A stretch of 64,000 bases of DNA, taken from contig OZ231127.1 of assembly GCA_965153355.1 (NCBI GenBank), positions 33,046,001 through 33,110,000 on the forward strand, written 5' to 3'. The DNA is from Flaccisagitta enflata. Taxonomy: Eukaryota; Chaetognatha; Sagittoidea; Aphragmophora. Within the stretch, counting starts at the first letter, position 1, and the number at the start of each line of letters is the position of its first letter. The notes under the pieces were generated by a model that was not told the origin of the DNA, ran no database searches, and was given only the letters and a program-made list of their open reading frames with translations. Below are positions 1 to 9,989 of this stretch, in pieces. Position numbers and translations under genes: made by a program.

Positions 1-134
1 TGTTTTGTCAGGCGTTAGTAAAACTTTTAGGAGAGGATATGCGTGTCTAATGGTCGGTCTGTCCAATATCCAATGTCCCTCTGTCAGAGCGTCCGACTTT
101 GTCTGTGGGTGTGTTGGTAGGTCTGTCCATCTTC

Positions 135-461
135 CAGGGGTGTATAAAGTTGAGTATTCCCCCCCCCGTGGGGGGGAGGAATAAAATCAAAAGGTTTGGA
201 GATGGGGAAGAAAATCAAAAGTTTGAAAAAAAGAAAAAAGAAAATTTATGAAAATCTAACACTTTTGGTGGTACCAAAAGGTAAAGAACAATTACTACAA
301 CACAATTTAACACTATTTAAACCTAGAATATACTGTTTTATAGCTTTGAGAAGAAGAAAATCACTGATTTTGTAACGCGACGCGACGCGTCGCGGGGAAG
401 AAAATCAAAGGCAGGAGGGGGGGGAATAAAATCAAAAGCCGCTCAACTATATTCACCCCTG
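135..461. mobile_element. hAT-type MITE with 8-bp target-site duplication
   Basis: The element starts CAGGGGTGTATAAAG and ends with the inverted version, TATATTCACCCCTG. It is flanked on both sides by the same 8 bp, CCATCTTC (127-134 and 462-469). An 8-bp duplication with CAGGGGTG termini is the signature of hAT DNA transposons. The 327-bp interior has runs of C and G just inside the ends, an AT-rich middle and a GCGACGCG palindrome, with no coding capacity. A second copy lies at 11516-11791. Confidence 0.85.
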
Positions 462-509
462 CCATCTTCCCTATGTCCTAGTGTCTGCCTGTTTATCTGT
501 ATTTGTATT

Positions 510-510
<1 letters not shown>

Positions 511-594
<84 letters not shown>
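511..594. repeat. (CT)n microsatellite
   Basis: An almost uninterrupted CT dinucleotide run of about 84 bp, followed by a CA-rich stretch (640-690). Open frames across it are repeat artefacts (poly Leu-Ser). Confidence 0.97.
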
Positions 595-597
<3 letters not shown>

Positions 598-759
598 GTT
601 CTCTCTCTTCCTCGTCAAGATCCTCTTATATTTGCGAATCACCCACACGCACACTCACACAAACGCACACACACTGGCACACACACAAAAACAAAGATTC
701 AATTAGGTAAGAAAAACAGGCAAAAATCTTCTTCGACAACATTTTCTTTCTCTTTCCAG

Positions 760-1030
760 GATCGTTCCTCAGTTCCGGTTTGTGGAGAATTCCGTTGCAG
801 TTGCGACAATTTTCCGACGATAACGACGTTCCCTTAGGGAGCGGTGATAGCGGCATCGGCAGCGGCGGTGATAGCGTCGACAAAGTTGCTTCCGCCGTCC
901 GTCTTTCGTCGCCAGCGGTGGCCGGCGGTGGTGGTGGATTCTCTAATTCTATTCCATTTACTTCGTCTCGGAAACGAATTAGCGCGAGAAATTCCGGCGT
1001 TGACAGGCAACGTTGGCGCGATATGATGGG
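760..1030 (+). CDS. Possible internal exon of an unrecognised gene
   Basis: A pyrimidine-rich tract ending in ctctttccag precedes 760, and a strong donor, gtgagt, follows 1030. Between them one frame stays open for about 89 codons, starting with two bases of a split codon and ending with two. GC content rises sharply over the flanks. The product begins with an LWRIPLQLRQF segment, continues through a Gly/Ser/Asp-rich linker with a GGGGG run, and ends in a basic segment containing RKRISARNSG and RQRWRDMM. I do not recognise the family and cannot place a partner exon with confidence. The composition and the two good splice sites favour a genuine exon over chance. Confidence 0.45.
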
Positions 1031-1076
1031 GTGAGTCAAGGTTTCGATTAACAGTTTTACGACTTTTACAGCCCCT

Positions 1077-1172
1077 CGACCCTCAAAACTGCCCCTTCCC
1101 ACCTGCATAACTGCCCCTTCCCACCTGCATAACTGCCCCTTCCCACCCGCAAGCGACTCCTTATTGACCTTA
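1077..1172. repeat. Short tandem repeat with satellite-core element end
   Basis: About 28-bp units reading CATAACTGCCCCTTCCCACC are repeated three times and end at a GCGACTCCTTATTGACC motif. The same kind of ending occurs near 6895. It resembles the stem-proximal end of the Helentron-like families described elsewhere in the window. Confidence 0.5.
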
Positions 1173-2040
1173 TTCTTCTTCTCTGCGTCTCCCTCAACTG
1201 TCTTTTTTTTTCTCCTTTGATTTCTTTTCCTATTTCAAAACCCTCAGAAAATTTTCCGCGGGGGGGGGGGGGGGTGAACTTTCGTGCATTTGAATACAAT
1301 CCTTGCGCTTTTTGAAACGCTCAAAACTGCGTCCGTGAGAAATTGAAAACATACATTTTCCCACCCGGTATGTCGTTTGGTCACCCATTCGTTGGACGAT
1401 TCAATATGTCCACCTATCTAAAATTGGGGGCTTATATAATCATGATGAAAATGATCAGACGTTTTCCTACAACATGGGAAAATTGTATTCACGAATTTTC
1501 AAGGAAAACATTCCTCTTCATCAGGTGATACAGAAATGAGAAAAAGAGACAGAGACACAAGAAAGAAGAGAGATGAAGATGAGGATGAGGATGAGGATGA
1601 AGATGAGCAGAAGAAGCTAAAAAGAGAGAAAGGACTGATTGACCATAATATCAATTAGGGGTGTCCATCATGCCAAATCTACAACCGTCCAACTTTCACT
1701 CTAGCTTATATAATCGTTGTATATAGTGTGGGCTACGGACCGACTTTCTGATCTTCATAAATATAATGTCTTGAAAAGTATCGTGCTGATGTGACTACAA
1801 ACAAAATGAGTGGAAATTGGTTGGACTGAGGAAAAGGCAAATTCCCAGAGGATTTGTCTGACTTTGGCTGTGGTCATGTGACTGTGGCCGCACGTCGAAA
1901 ATCATTTCCGTTTCTGCGCTAAGTTTTTTTGACGCGACCTCTATGAGTTGGGAGAGGAGGGGAGGGGAAGAGTAGGGAAAGTGGGGGGGGGGGAGTGTGG
2001 GAATGGCAGTTTTGAAGCAGCAGTGTGCAGAAGACTGTGA
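1173..2040. other. Intergenic sequence
   Basis: Holds a 14-base G run near 1260, a GATGAG purine-rich run (1565-1615) and a G-rich stretch near 1985. No supportable exon was seen. Confidence 0.5.
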
Positions 2041-2045
2041 TACAT

Positions 2046-2398
2046 TTTTAGATGCGTCCTCGCATCTCTGAGATAGGCTGTGTGACCTGTGTCTATCAGT
2101 CTGTCTGTCTGTCTGTCTGTCTGTTGGTCGGTAATGGATTCATAAAAAGCATCAGAATCGTGTGTTTTTTAACAGAAAAAAAGTACCAACCTTGTAAAAC
2201 AAGCATACATTTAATTATTCACTCAATAAAACATTCATTCATTCATAAAATGACAATTATTCACAAAAACACTCATAAAAACATTCATTCATAAAAACAT
2301 TCATGAAAACATTCATTTAAAAAAAAAAACATTCAATCATAAAAAATATTCATTCAAAGAGGACGCATCGCAGGCCTACTTGGCCTTGTTATGACAGA
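2046..2398 (+). mobile_element. Helentron/pearl-like element, family B (GATGCGTCC stem)
   Basis: The element opens TTTTTAGATGCGTCCTCGCA, where GATGCG pairs with the CGCATC that follows. A GTCT/GGTC tetranucleotide core and an ATTCATAAAAAC tract come next. It closes with the inverted stem GGACGCATCG, then a small hairpin AGGCC-tact-GGCCT and the terminal TTGTTA. This order of T-run and stem, microsatellite core, inverted subterminal repeat and terminal hairpin matches the published plan of Helentron-associated non-autonomous elements. Other copies are at 6396-6578 and 61795-62130. Confidence 0.6.
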
Positions 2399-3340
2399 AG
2401 TTGGTGCAGATTTTTATTGAGTATACTTTTCTTAGCGTAGGTCCAGAAAAAGAAATGATTTAAGTTACCATTCTTGTCTGTGGTAGCATTCATTTACGAC
2501 TAATCGACTATGCGACTGTGGAAGAAGGAAGGATACCGCTTGGATGTCTTAGAGCTTAAAGATTTGTCCCCTCAGAAACTCAAGAAAAATTGAAAAGTGA
2601 GACCGATTTTTGTGTAAAGTAAAAACAGTAAAATATAGCAATTCTATAATATTTTCATGATAAGACCCAAATGATGTTTATAGGTTTGAGACGCGGGACA
2701 AGTTATAAGTCGCATTAATACTCCATTTAAAATGACCCTAGCTTAGGACGCAACATGGCATTGGACAACATTACATGAGCCACGGGGAGGGTTTGAGAGG
2801 GAAAGCCGAGTTGCCGGAGCAATTTCCTTTGAGACAAGAGCAAGGTGAAGTGGCTTTTAGTGCAGTGTACAAAACCTTTACCGGCCTTTAACAGCCTTGG
2901 ACGATCGCTCTTCCCGAGACATGTAAGTTACACAGCGACAAAATCACATCCAAAGGCATTAGGACCGAAGACCATTTTTTTTCTCAAAATCTACTGGCTA
3001 GCAAAGTAATGACTTACGTATTTTTCTGTTTGGATATACGAAGAGATAAAAAATATCTTCTGGGCCAATGATGTTGTAGCAACTTTGACGCATGTCAAAA
3101 AATTTTACAATTTAATGATTTTATTACTTTTTCATTTTGCTTGGTGAAACTCTTACCATTCTGTGAACCGTAATCAGGGCTTTTAAACCTAATGAAGGGT
3201 TTCGGTCTTGGGAAAAAGACAAATTGATGAAATTCACAAAAAAAGCAGTCTCAAGGGGTTGTCGCATTGGGCAGCTGGATCGAGATAATCATATCTCGAT
3301 AATTCGATTGAGATAGTTTAAAAACATGAAGGCTGCAAAA
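2399..3340. other. Intergenic sequence, nothing recognised
   Basis: AT-rich, with many stops in all frames, no splice-bounded open stretch and no clear tandem repeat. Confidence 0.5.
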
Positions 3341-3344
3341 AGTT

Positions 3345-3437
3345 GGGTGGTCAAGGGAACCGAACGCTCAACCTTCCCGAACTGTTGCGAGAACTCACGA
3401 CGCTACTTGATGCGCCACAGCGACAGGCGAGCTGCTG
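3345..3437 (-). repeat. tRNA-like sequence 1 of the cluster
   Basis: On the minus strand it contains a box A-like TGGCGCATCAAGTAGCG and, about 45 bases on, a box B/T-loop-like GTTCGGTTCC. No paired acceptor stem is evident, so this is probably a decayed or derived tRNA rather than a working gene. Confidence 0.5.
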
Positions 3438-3489
3438 TAAAATGTAAAGAATGAGTATCCATTTTTAAGAGGTTTTTTTTTAAAGGAAG

Positions 3490-3570
3490 TGCAAAAGAGA
3501 GGACTTGAAACAGTGACCTCAACAAAATCCTTGGCGCACGACGGTATGTTACCGCTAGGCCACGAATGCA
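3490..3570 (-). repeat. tRNA-like sequence 2 of the cluster
   Basis: Minus strand: near-perfect box A TGGCCTAGCGGTAACATACC, then GTTTCAAGTCC as box B at tRNA-like spacing. Acceptor pairing is poor. Confidence 0.6.
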
Positions 3571-3654
3571 TATAAATGAAATCTGCTTGTAAAGTTTGTT
3601 AGTATCTCAATGAAGGAAGAGCAAGCCGCCCCCCCCCCCCCACAGAAAAAAAAA

Positions 3655-3735
3655 AACCAGGGGCAGACTGGAACCCCCAGAACAGTATCGACCGCGGAAG
3701 TTCGTTCCAACAGCGCCACTGCGCCTCGCGTGAGA
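3655..3735 (-). repeat. tRNA-like sequence 3 of the cluster
   Basis: Minus strand: AGTGGCGCTGTTGGAACG as the D-arm/box A, and GGGGTTCCAGTCTGCCCC as the T-arm/box B, where GGGG can pair with CCCC. No convincing acceptor stem. Confidence 0.55.
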
Positions 3736-3794
3736 GATAGAGAAAGAAAACATTCTCATACCGAAATTTGGGAGTACATTTAAAAAAAAATACC

Positions 3795-3866
3795 AAAGTG
3801 GACATGAACCTGCAACCTTTTCATGTCAAACTTGACAGCGTCACTAATCCCTACGCCAATGTATCA
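3795..3866 (-). repeat. tRNA-like sequence 4 of the cluster
   Basis: Minus strand: TTGGCGTAGGGATTAGTGAC as box A, a TGTCAA-gt-TTGACA stem where the anticodon arm would lie, and GCAGGTTCATGTCC as box B. Confidence 0.55.
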
Positions 3867-3931
3867 CACGTACAAATTTTATGTTCAAATGAATAAATTA
3901 AACCGCAAGGATGAAACTAAAAAAAAAAAAC

Positions 3932-4024
3932 AAACCTGGAGCAACACGTGAACCTGCGCCACCTCAAATTGATATTAATTTTTACGATCAACATTCTACC
4001 GCTGAACCACCAGTCCTCACAGGT
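3932..4024 (-). repeat. tRNA-like sequence 5 of the cluster
   Basis: Minus strand: canonical box A TGGTTCAGCGGTAGAATG, a TTGAT/ATCAA stem at the anticodon-arm position with an oversized loop, and GCAGGTTCACG as box B. The oversized loop and poor acceptor pairing argue against a functional tRNA. Confidence 0.6.
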
Positions 4025-4121
4025 ACGAGGGCATTAAAATAGAAACAATTTCTCTCTTTTAAAGTGCTCATGAGCCAATGAGTTCGAGTTGTATAGCCTC
4101 AAAAAGATATGATTTAACACA

Positions 4122-4190
4122 GGAACCGCAATGGCTAAGTGGTTAGAGCATTGGACTTGAGAAAATACAAGATTTTCATGCACCTTTATG
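4122..4190 (+). repeat. tRNA-like sequence 6 of the cluster
   Basis: Plus strand: canonical box A TGGCTAAGTGGTTAGAGC, then a CTTG/CAAG stem at the anticodon-arm position. Box B is degenerate or missing. Confidence 0.5.
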
Positions 4191-4262
4191 TCAACAATGA
4201 TAATTTTTTTAATATAGATTCGGGCATTCAAAATATATAATACAGATATTTTTAGCTTAACT

Positions 4263-4345
4263 AGAGCCAAGATGGCCGAGTGGTTAAGGTGATAACCTCA
4301 TGTCACGGAATTAACATTACGCTGGATGGATCCTGAGACACATTT
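4263..4345 (+). repeat. tRNA-like sequence 7 of the cluster
   Basis: Plus strand: TGGCCGAGTGGTTAAGGTG, identical in form to the D-arm of Ser/Leu-type tRNAs. The box B position (GATGGATCC) is degenerate. Confidence 0.5.
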
Positions 4346-4410
4346 TTTTGCAGCGCCTATTTGAATGTTAGTTGTTGAATTAGATAGTTAAGATGCTTTC
4401 GCATGTTACG

Positions 4411-4498
4411 TAGGGCGAAATGGCCGAGTGGTGGAAGGACACATTTTATGTTGTAGCAGAAAATTCCTAAATGGGTTCGAATCCCAACCAAGCAAGGA
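4411..4498 (+). repeat. tRNA-like sequence 8 of the cluster
   Basis: Plus strand: TGGCCGAGTGGTGGAAGG as box A and a perfect T-arm, TGGGTTCGAATCCCA. Overall length fits a class II (Ser/Leu) tRNA. The 5' GGGCGAA and the 3' ACCAAGC do not pair, so it is unlikely to be charged. It is the best member of the cluster. Confidence 0.65.
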
Positions 4499-4590
4499 GG
4501 TTGTGATGTTTTACCTAAAAAAGGTTCAAACCATGCACAAGCTCATCATTTGTTTTTAAATATGCGCACAAAATATATGATAACTAATGC

Positions 4591-4678
4591 TAGAATCATC
4601 TAGCCAAGTGGTTATGCCTCGTGGCTTCGTCAAAGCTGAAAATTTCCACTGCAGGTTCGGGCCCTGCGCGGTGCATGA
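4591..4678 (+). repeat. tRNA-like sequence 9 of the cluster
   Basis: Plus strand: TAGCCAAGTGGTTATGCC as box A and a perfect five-base-pair T-arm, GCAGG-TTCGGGC-CCTGC. The acceptor arms do not pair. Confidence 0.62.
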
Positions 4679-4864
4679 GTTTTTTGTTTTTGTGGGGCTT
4701 TCATGCTGAAGTGACATTAAAAAAAAGCTGAATGGGAAAAAGTCAATTTACTGATTACGACTTTTTTGATTAACAAAAAATTTTGAGTTTTAAGTAAAAG
4801 ATGAAATAAACAAAAGAAATATATGGTTTGTTTCTTTTTGTGACAATCACTTACTTAAACAGGC

Positions 4865-5005
4865 TACTCGGTTGCTTGCAACGGTCATTCGCTCACATCG
4901 CTCGCTCTGCTTACTCGCTCTGCAGCGCTCCGCTCTGCTACAATGGTTTCGCTCGCTCACTCTGTTCACAGGCTCATTCACTCATTTTGCTCACTCCTTC
5001 ATGGG
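4865..5005. repeat. CGCTC-rich degenerate minisatellite
   Basis: Irregular repeats of TCGCTCAC / TCGCTCTGC across about 130 bp. Several frames stay open through it only because the repeat lacks stops. Confidence 0.6.
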
Positions 5006-5700
5006 ACAATTAAAACATATGATAAACATATGCTGTAATTGCGTTTGCCGGGAATGAACATGTTTTTAGTTGTGTGCTATGCAACTGTATGGAGTTGGAC
5101 AACATTACTTTATAACAAAAAATCTAGAATAAGGACAAGAGCCCTGGGAGGTATAAATCACTTTTCGGTCCATCGGTCCATTGGTCCATTGGTCCGTCAG
5201 TTCATCGGTCCAACAGAAAGTTTTTAAATGGGTGTTTTACACAATTCAAAGACGTTTTTGAAAGTTTCTAAGGCATTCATGAACCACTTTAAATCACTTT
5301 TTGGTTAGTCCATAGATTGGTCATTCTATCTGTCATTCCATAACAAAATTGCTGGAAGGGCATTTTTTACAATTTAAAGACATTTGGAATGTTTTTAAAT
5401 GTTTTTAAAGCATTCATTAACCACAAAGCCTTTTTGGTTGATCCATCAGTTGGTTTGTTGGTTGGTCATATCCATCTGTCGGTCTGCTTGTCTGTTTGTC
5501 TGTCCATCGCATAGTAGCTTAAAAGGCTTTTTAATATGTTTTTTTTAAATGAAGGAAAAAAACGGAGGTGTAAACAACTATTTCAAATGTCTTGCATAAA
5601 AAAAATTTGTTTGTCTGTCTACCTGACTTATATCAAAAGCGCCAACGCACTTGACTTAGGTCCATTGATCTGGTTTGTCTTCACTAAGAACATGCACCAA
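5006..5700. other. Intergenic sequence with GGTC-type repeats
   Basis: Short GGTCCATC/GGTCCATT runs near 5165-5210 and 5450-5510 look like decayed satellite cores of the Helentron-like families. No exon was seen. Confidence 0.45.
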
Positions 5701-5703
5701 CTA

Positions 5704-5705
<2 letters not shown>

Positions 5706-5770
<65 letters not shown>
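5706..5770. repeat. (GA)n microsatellite
   Basis: Uninterrupted GA run of about 65 bp, directly abutting the family A element that follows. Confidence 0.97.
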
Positions 5771-5773
<3 letters not shown>

Positions 5774-5780
5774 AAAAAGA

Positions 5781-5978
5781 ACAAGGCTGAATACACGGCT
5801 ACCAAGTCGTGTGCGGGTGGGCAGGAGCAGTGCTTGAGAAGGTCACTAGGGCATTTGGGCGAAACAGTAAGCTCAAAAATGCCAAAAAAGTAAGAGTGGG
5901 ACAAACCAACTGACAGACCAATCGACCAACTGACAGACCGACATTGTGGGGTGTAGAGTAGCATAGCAGGTAACAAAA
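5781..5978 (-). mobile_element. Helentron/pearl-like element, family A (AGTCGCG stem)
   Basis: Read on plus, it begins ACAAGGCTGAATACACGGCT and continues AGTCGTGTGCGGGTGGGCAG. A GACAGACCAA core and a GGGGTGTAGAGT tail follow, ending in a decayed stem (AGCATAGCAGGTAAC). It matches the other family A copies (18979, 20396, 26670, 39131) over its length, with several substitutions in the stem. Confidence 0.6.
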
Positions 5979-6063
5979 AAAAAAACGCAAAAATCAACCA
6001 AGGCAAAATTATAGATTATAGATTATAGATGTGTCCTATGTTCTGTTCCTACGACTGAAAGAT

Positions 6064-6068
<5 letters not shown>

Positions 6069-6115
<47 letters not shown>
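6069..6115. repeat. (GA)n microsatellite
   Basis: GA run of about 47 bp, ending at GAAAGGGAAATC. Confidence 0.95.
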
Positions 6116-6120
<5 letters not shown>

Positions 6121-6395
6121 GAAATCTTCTTTGATCTAGCTCAACTTTGCTTGATTTTATGCGAACAAAAAAAACATGAATAGACAAGCAGAGCAATAGA
6201 CAAACCAGCAAAAGGGACATAACCCACATAAACCACTTTTTTCTGACGGTGAGAGTCACCTTTATGGATACTATTGATAACGCTTTCAAACCAACACTGA
6301 AAGCGGCCAAATACAGCCCATCCCAAGTCATGTGCAGGTGGGCAATGATGAAGTGAGCTAATCAAGAGTTTAGGCTGGGGCCGTAATTTGACCTA

Positions 6396-6578
6396 CAGAT
6401 GCGTCCTTAGCACTTTTTTCCTTTTTCCTGCGACTGGGCTTGTTATCATGCGTGCGCGTTAGTGCAAGAGAGAGAGAGAGAGAGAGATCTTGCTTGATTT
6501 TGCGCAAAGAAAACTGGCATAGACCGACGGACGGACGGACAAAGCCAATCAAAAAGATGCAGGGACGCATCTAAAAAT
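6396..6578 (-). mobile_element. Helentron/pearl-like element, family B, inverted copy
   Basis: GATGCGTCC near 6398 and GGGACGCATCTAAAAA near 6563 form the two inverted stems. A GACGGACGGAC core and a GA run lie between them. The T-run end is on the right, so the element reads on the minus strand. Confidence 0.5.
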
Positions 6579-7081
6579 CGACCGTAAAAGAGGAAATAAC
6601 AACGTGTGTGACTATCTAATGAAGCGAGTGATCGGGCCCATGCATGTACAGCGACTGAGAACCTATTAAGCGCAACCAGTTGAACTAGAAGTCCTAGTAC
6701 AACAGTACACATGTATTTCATGTTGCTCGTTAAAAGGATGTGTTCCTAAGAAGATTAGTTTGTCTCACAAAATTTCGGATGATGCGAAATTGATGTAATC
6801 AGTAATTTTTGAGCACCTCAGCCCCTGCCCAACCTCAACAGTCAACACAGCTCCTGCTCATCCATATTCGTGCCCACCAGTGAGCGACTCCTTATTGGCC
6901 GTGTTACCAACCTAGTTTTCTTTTAAGAACCATGTTTAAGAGAACGTCCGGATTGAAGAAGCAAAAAAAATCTAAAACATGATTTCACTCGTAATAATCT
7001 CTACATCCTTTGAATTTCAAGTAGTGCACGGACACATGTTATTTCCGCCAAAAAAATGAGTTCATCACTAGTGTTGACTTG

Positions 7082-7340
7082 GTTTTTAGTCGCGTTCACG
7101 CGACTCTATGACCCACTCTGTCCGTCTGTCAGTCGGTCTGTCCGTCCGTCTGTCGGTCGGTCCCACCTAGCTTTTTTTAGCTTTTTTCGACGTTTTACGC
7201 TAATTTAAGTTATCTTAAGTCATCTTAAGTAATTTAAAGTTAAAGTCAATTTACATTTATTCTCTTAGTCTTTTGGTCTTTTAGTCTTTTGGTCTAATGG
7301 TCTTAACAACCGCACGCGACTGTAAAGGGTTGTCCTTGTT
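7082..7340 (+). mobile_element. Helentron/pearl-like element, family A
   Basis: Starts TTTTTAGTCGCGttcaCGCGACTC, a perfect stem. A GTCGGTCTGTCC core and a TTAGTCTTTTGGTC repeat follow. It ends with the inverted stem CGCACGCGACTG and TTGTCCTTGTT. Confidence 0.6.
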
Positions 7341-7681
7341 AACGTACGACACACTCGGCGCGATCACGCGATATTTTTGCCAGTAATTATTTTCCTTCCC
7401 TCTGCTGATTATGAGTGGCGATCATATCATCGCGCTCTTACAAACTAGATTTGTGGCAATGATTTTGTTTAATCAATAACATACTGAAAATAGGGCGGAG
7501 TGGGAAAATTGAAAAAAAAAATTTGTAAGTGACTCCACGAAAAAATTTTCATGAAGCTAGACTGGTGATAGAGAATTTTCATTCGAATATTGATACTTTT
7601 CATTCTAAAACAACGTCATCTCTCTGGGATTTGCATGCAAATTCTCAACAAAAGTACACCACACCTATCACCCCTCCTTAG

Positions 7682-7857
7682 ACATCCCGCCGCCCCTATC
7701 GCCTCAGGGCCATTGTCGTGGTCGGCCGCCTCCGGCGCCGCCGCCTTCACCAGTCCCGGCGCCAAATTTCCCTCACTTTACTCCTCTTTCAATTCCCTCT
7801 CCCGTCTCTTTCGATCTCTCTGCTTCTACTCTTTCATTTGATATGTCGATTCGCTAA
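7682..7857 (+). CDS. Possible C-terminal exon of a proline-rich protein
   Basis: A pyrimidine-rich run ending ccctccttag precedes 7682. One frame then runs open to TAA at 7855-7857. It encodes about 58 residues rich in Pro/Ser, containing IPPPLSPQGHCRGRPPPAPP and ending FDMSIR. GC content is far above the flanks, and the frame has two leading bases of a split codon. The family is not recognised. A competing frame (through 7841) also stays open, so the reading is tentative. Confidence 0.3.
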
Positions 7858-8955
7858 CAAGAAACGTAGCATTCGTCAACGAACAAAGCAATGTGTAACC
7901 GAACTATACATATCGACGAAAAAGCAATACGTTTGCTGGCCCCCGATCAAAACAAACCTGAAAGCTAAAATCGTTTACCGTATTCTTTTCATCTGAATCT
8001 GATTGTGTCCTCAGCATATTATGAATTCTTGTTATTAAAATAACATTGAGCAGCTTACTTAGCATGTCAAGTCTGGACCCAGATTGCTTATTAATTCGAA
8101 TTTTCGCAACTACTTTTTTGAGTCCCGGACTAGAAATTCTATCAGGTTTTGTCCGTTTCTTGGTCCGTCCATTGGTCCATCGATCGATCCATCACGATCG
8201 TGTTGAAAACGCGAAAACGCGCATTTTTGATGCTGCAGTTGTTATTGTGTGTGTGTGTGTGAGGGGATTTGGAAGGTGGGGGGGGGTAAGGCTGGTGATT
8301 AGATGCCCCTGCCCACCTGTCCATGACACCACGTCACATGTACGATTAGCAGGGCTTGTAAAAAAAGAAAAAAAAAGTTTCAAGTCTGTAGAAAGCCCAA
8401 CGAACTAAGCCGCGTGTGCGGAAAAAAATCAAGCTACCTGTCCATATCTGTTTTGGTCCATAAAGCGTTTAATTCATACACAACAAAAATCGACGAAGTT
8501 TTGATTTTCTCATCTGTCTTAGTCATTTATTTCATTATTTTGTTTAAAAAAATGTGGAGGTTAGCTAATTTGCCCCAGCTCAAACACGGTAAAGCGATCT
8601 GTTACCCTGAGCTAGTATACGTCTGTTTGGTCCATATGATAACGAGTCATAGAGTTGCATGAAGGCGACTAAGATTTAACGCAATTGAGATTTTATTGAA
8701 CTTTTACTTTTACAAGCGCCTTCGTTCCCGAAATTGAAGTGATCCGAAGCCGGTCCACTAAAGGCTTAATAGTTCTATCTCAGCCAAATTTGTCCCACTC
8801 CACTAAAGAAGTGCACTCTTTTTTTTTCATAATAAGCGTCGTTTTTTGAGCAAGCCTTCAATGTTTTAAAATTTCAACTGGTTTTAAGGCTTAAATATTT
8901 TTAAACCATTCTTAATCCAATTCATAAATAATCATGTACATATGACAGCAAATGT
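7858..8955. other. Intergenic sequence
   Basis: Contains GGTCCATCGATCGATCC (8160-8190) and a GT run (8240-8262), both reminiscent of degraded satellite cores. The rest is AT-rich with no exon recognised. Confidence 0.45.
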
Positions 8956-9550
8956 TTGAAGGAAAATAAAGTTTTTCACCATACTTTTTGCATCATTATC
9001 AGGACAAGATGGAGTGCTTTTAGTGGACAAATTGTCTCTTGGTGCGTACATATCTATCATATTCTAACAAAAAATATAATTTGAACTATGCGACTCACAT
9101 GAATACAAGCAGGAAAATGATGTTCTTTATGAATTTCTGCTAACACTTTTTTTCATTTTCTGAAGTCTAAATTCTAAAAAAGCCAAACAGGAAAATTTTG
9201 CATTTTGAAAAACATAGTTCTTCCTGTAATTGATTTAGGAAGAGAACCGTTTTCTTTATTTTTTCATTTTTTAATTTCCTATTCAAATTTAGACCAACAC
9301 CCACTCAGTGACCAAAAAAAAAAAAAAAAAATTAGTACAAATTCTTATAAAGAAATATTTTAGCATCATTAGCTTAACTTTAGCCTAATGCTAAATAAGT
9401 GCATATTTTTCTTTAAAATATTATGTCTGAACTATCTCAATCACTTTTATTCACTTTTTACATTTTCATTTATACATTTTTTCTATTTTGACTTTTTCAA
9501 AACACTTATGTCTTTGTAGGGACGCCATCATATACTAATAATTTCTATAA
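8956..9550. repeat. Dispersed repeat, copy 1
   Basis: This AT-rich block matches 27425-28320 in the same orientation. Shared landmarks include CTTTTAGTGGACAAATTG, CACATGAATACAAGCAGG and GACGCC[A/G]TCATA near the end. It serves as the empty-site comparison for the MITE at 27569-27802. No coding potential was seen. Confidence 0.7.
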
Positions 9551-9821
9551 TTCAAACAAGAATTATAGGATATTCTAAATACTATAATAAATATTGTTGA
9601 ATAATATAGTATACAATAATCATATTGATCAAGCTTTATAATTCTAAACTTTGATCTGCAACTTTTTTTAATCTTAATATGTATCATTATGATAAAATTT
9701 TTTCCATTACAAAATGAAATCTTCCAATATTTGTATGCCTACTTTTAAATCTTTCAAGAATCAAAGCCTAACCTTCTTATAAACTTGGTTCTTATTAAAA
9801 AAAAAGTGTAACGGAAGCACA

Positions 9822-9896
9822 ATGGAATCTACGCTGAAACAACACAAAAGCATCAACGAGTTTTATTCTTTCGTTTTGCGACACTTGAACGTCGAA
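9822..9896 (+). CDS. Probable first coding exon of an unrecognised gene
   Basis: ATG at 9822 opens 25 codons, beginning MESTLKQHKSINEFYSF and ending LNVE, and stops exactly at a consensus donor, GTAAGT (9897). The exon ends in phase 0. The preceding bases (GGAAGCACA before ATG) are acceptable for initiation. No following exon could be assigned between here and 29 kb. The peptide looks amphipathic and globular, not like a signal peptide. A chance ORF ending on a strong donor remains possible. Confidence 0.4.
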
Positions 9897-9989
9897 GTAA
9901 GTGTAATAAAGTTTATTTGTGCATGTTGGTCTGTCCTTACTCTCTCTTTTACCTCTTAAGGTTACGTTGTTGCTGGGGACCACACTTTT

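Noticed and set aside
4411-4678. Functional tRNA genes
   Set aside because: Box A and T-arm are good, but the 5' and 3' ends do not form an acceptor stem. They are kept as tRNA-like sequences only.
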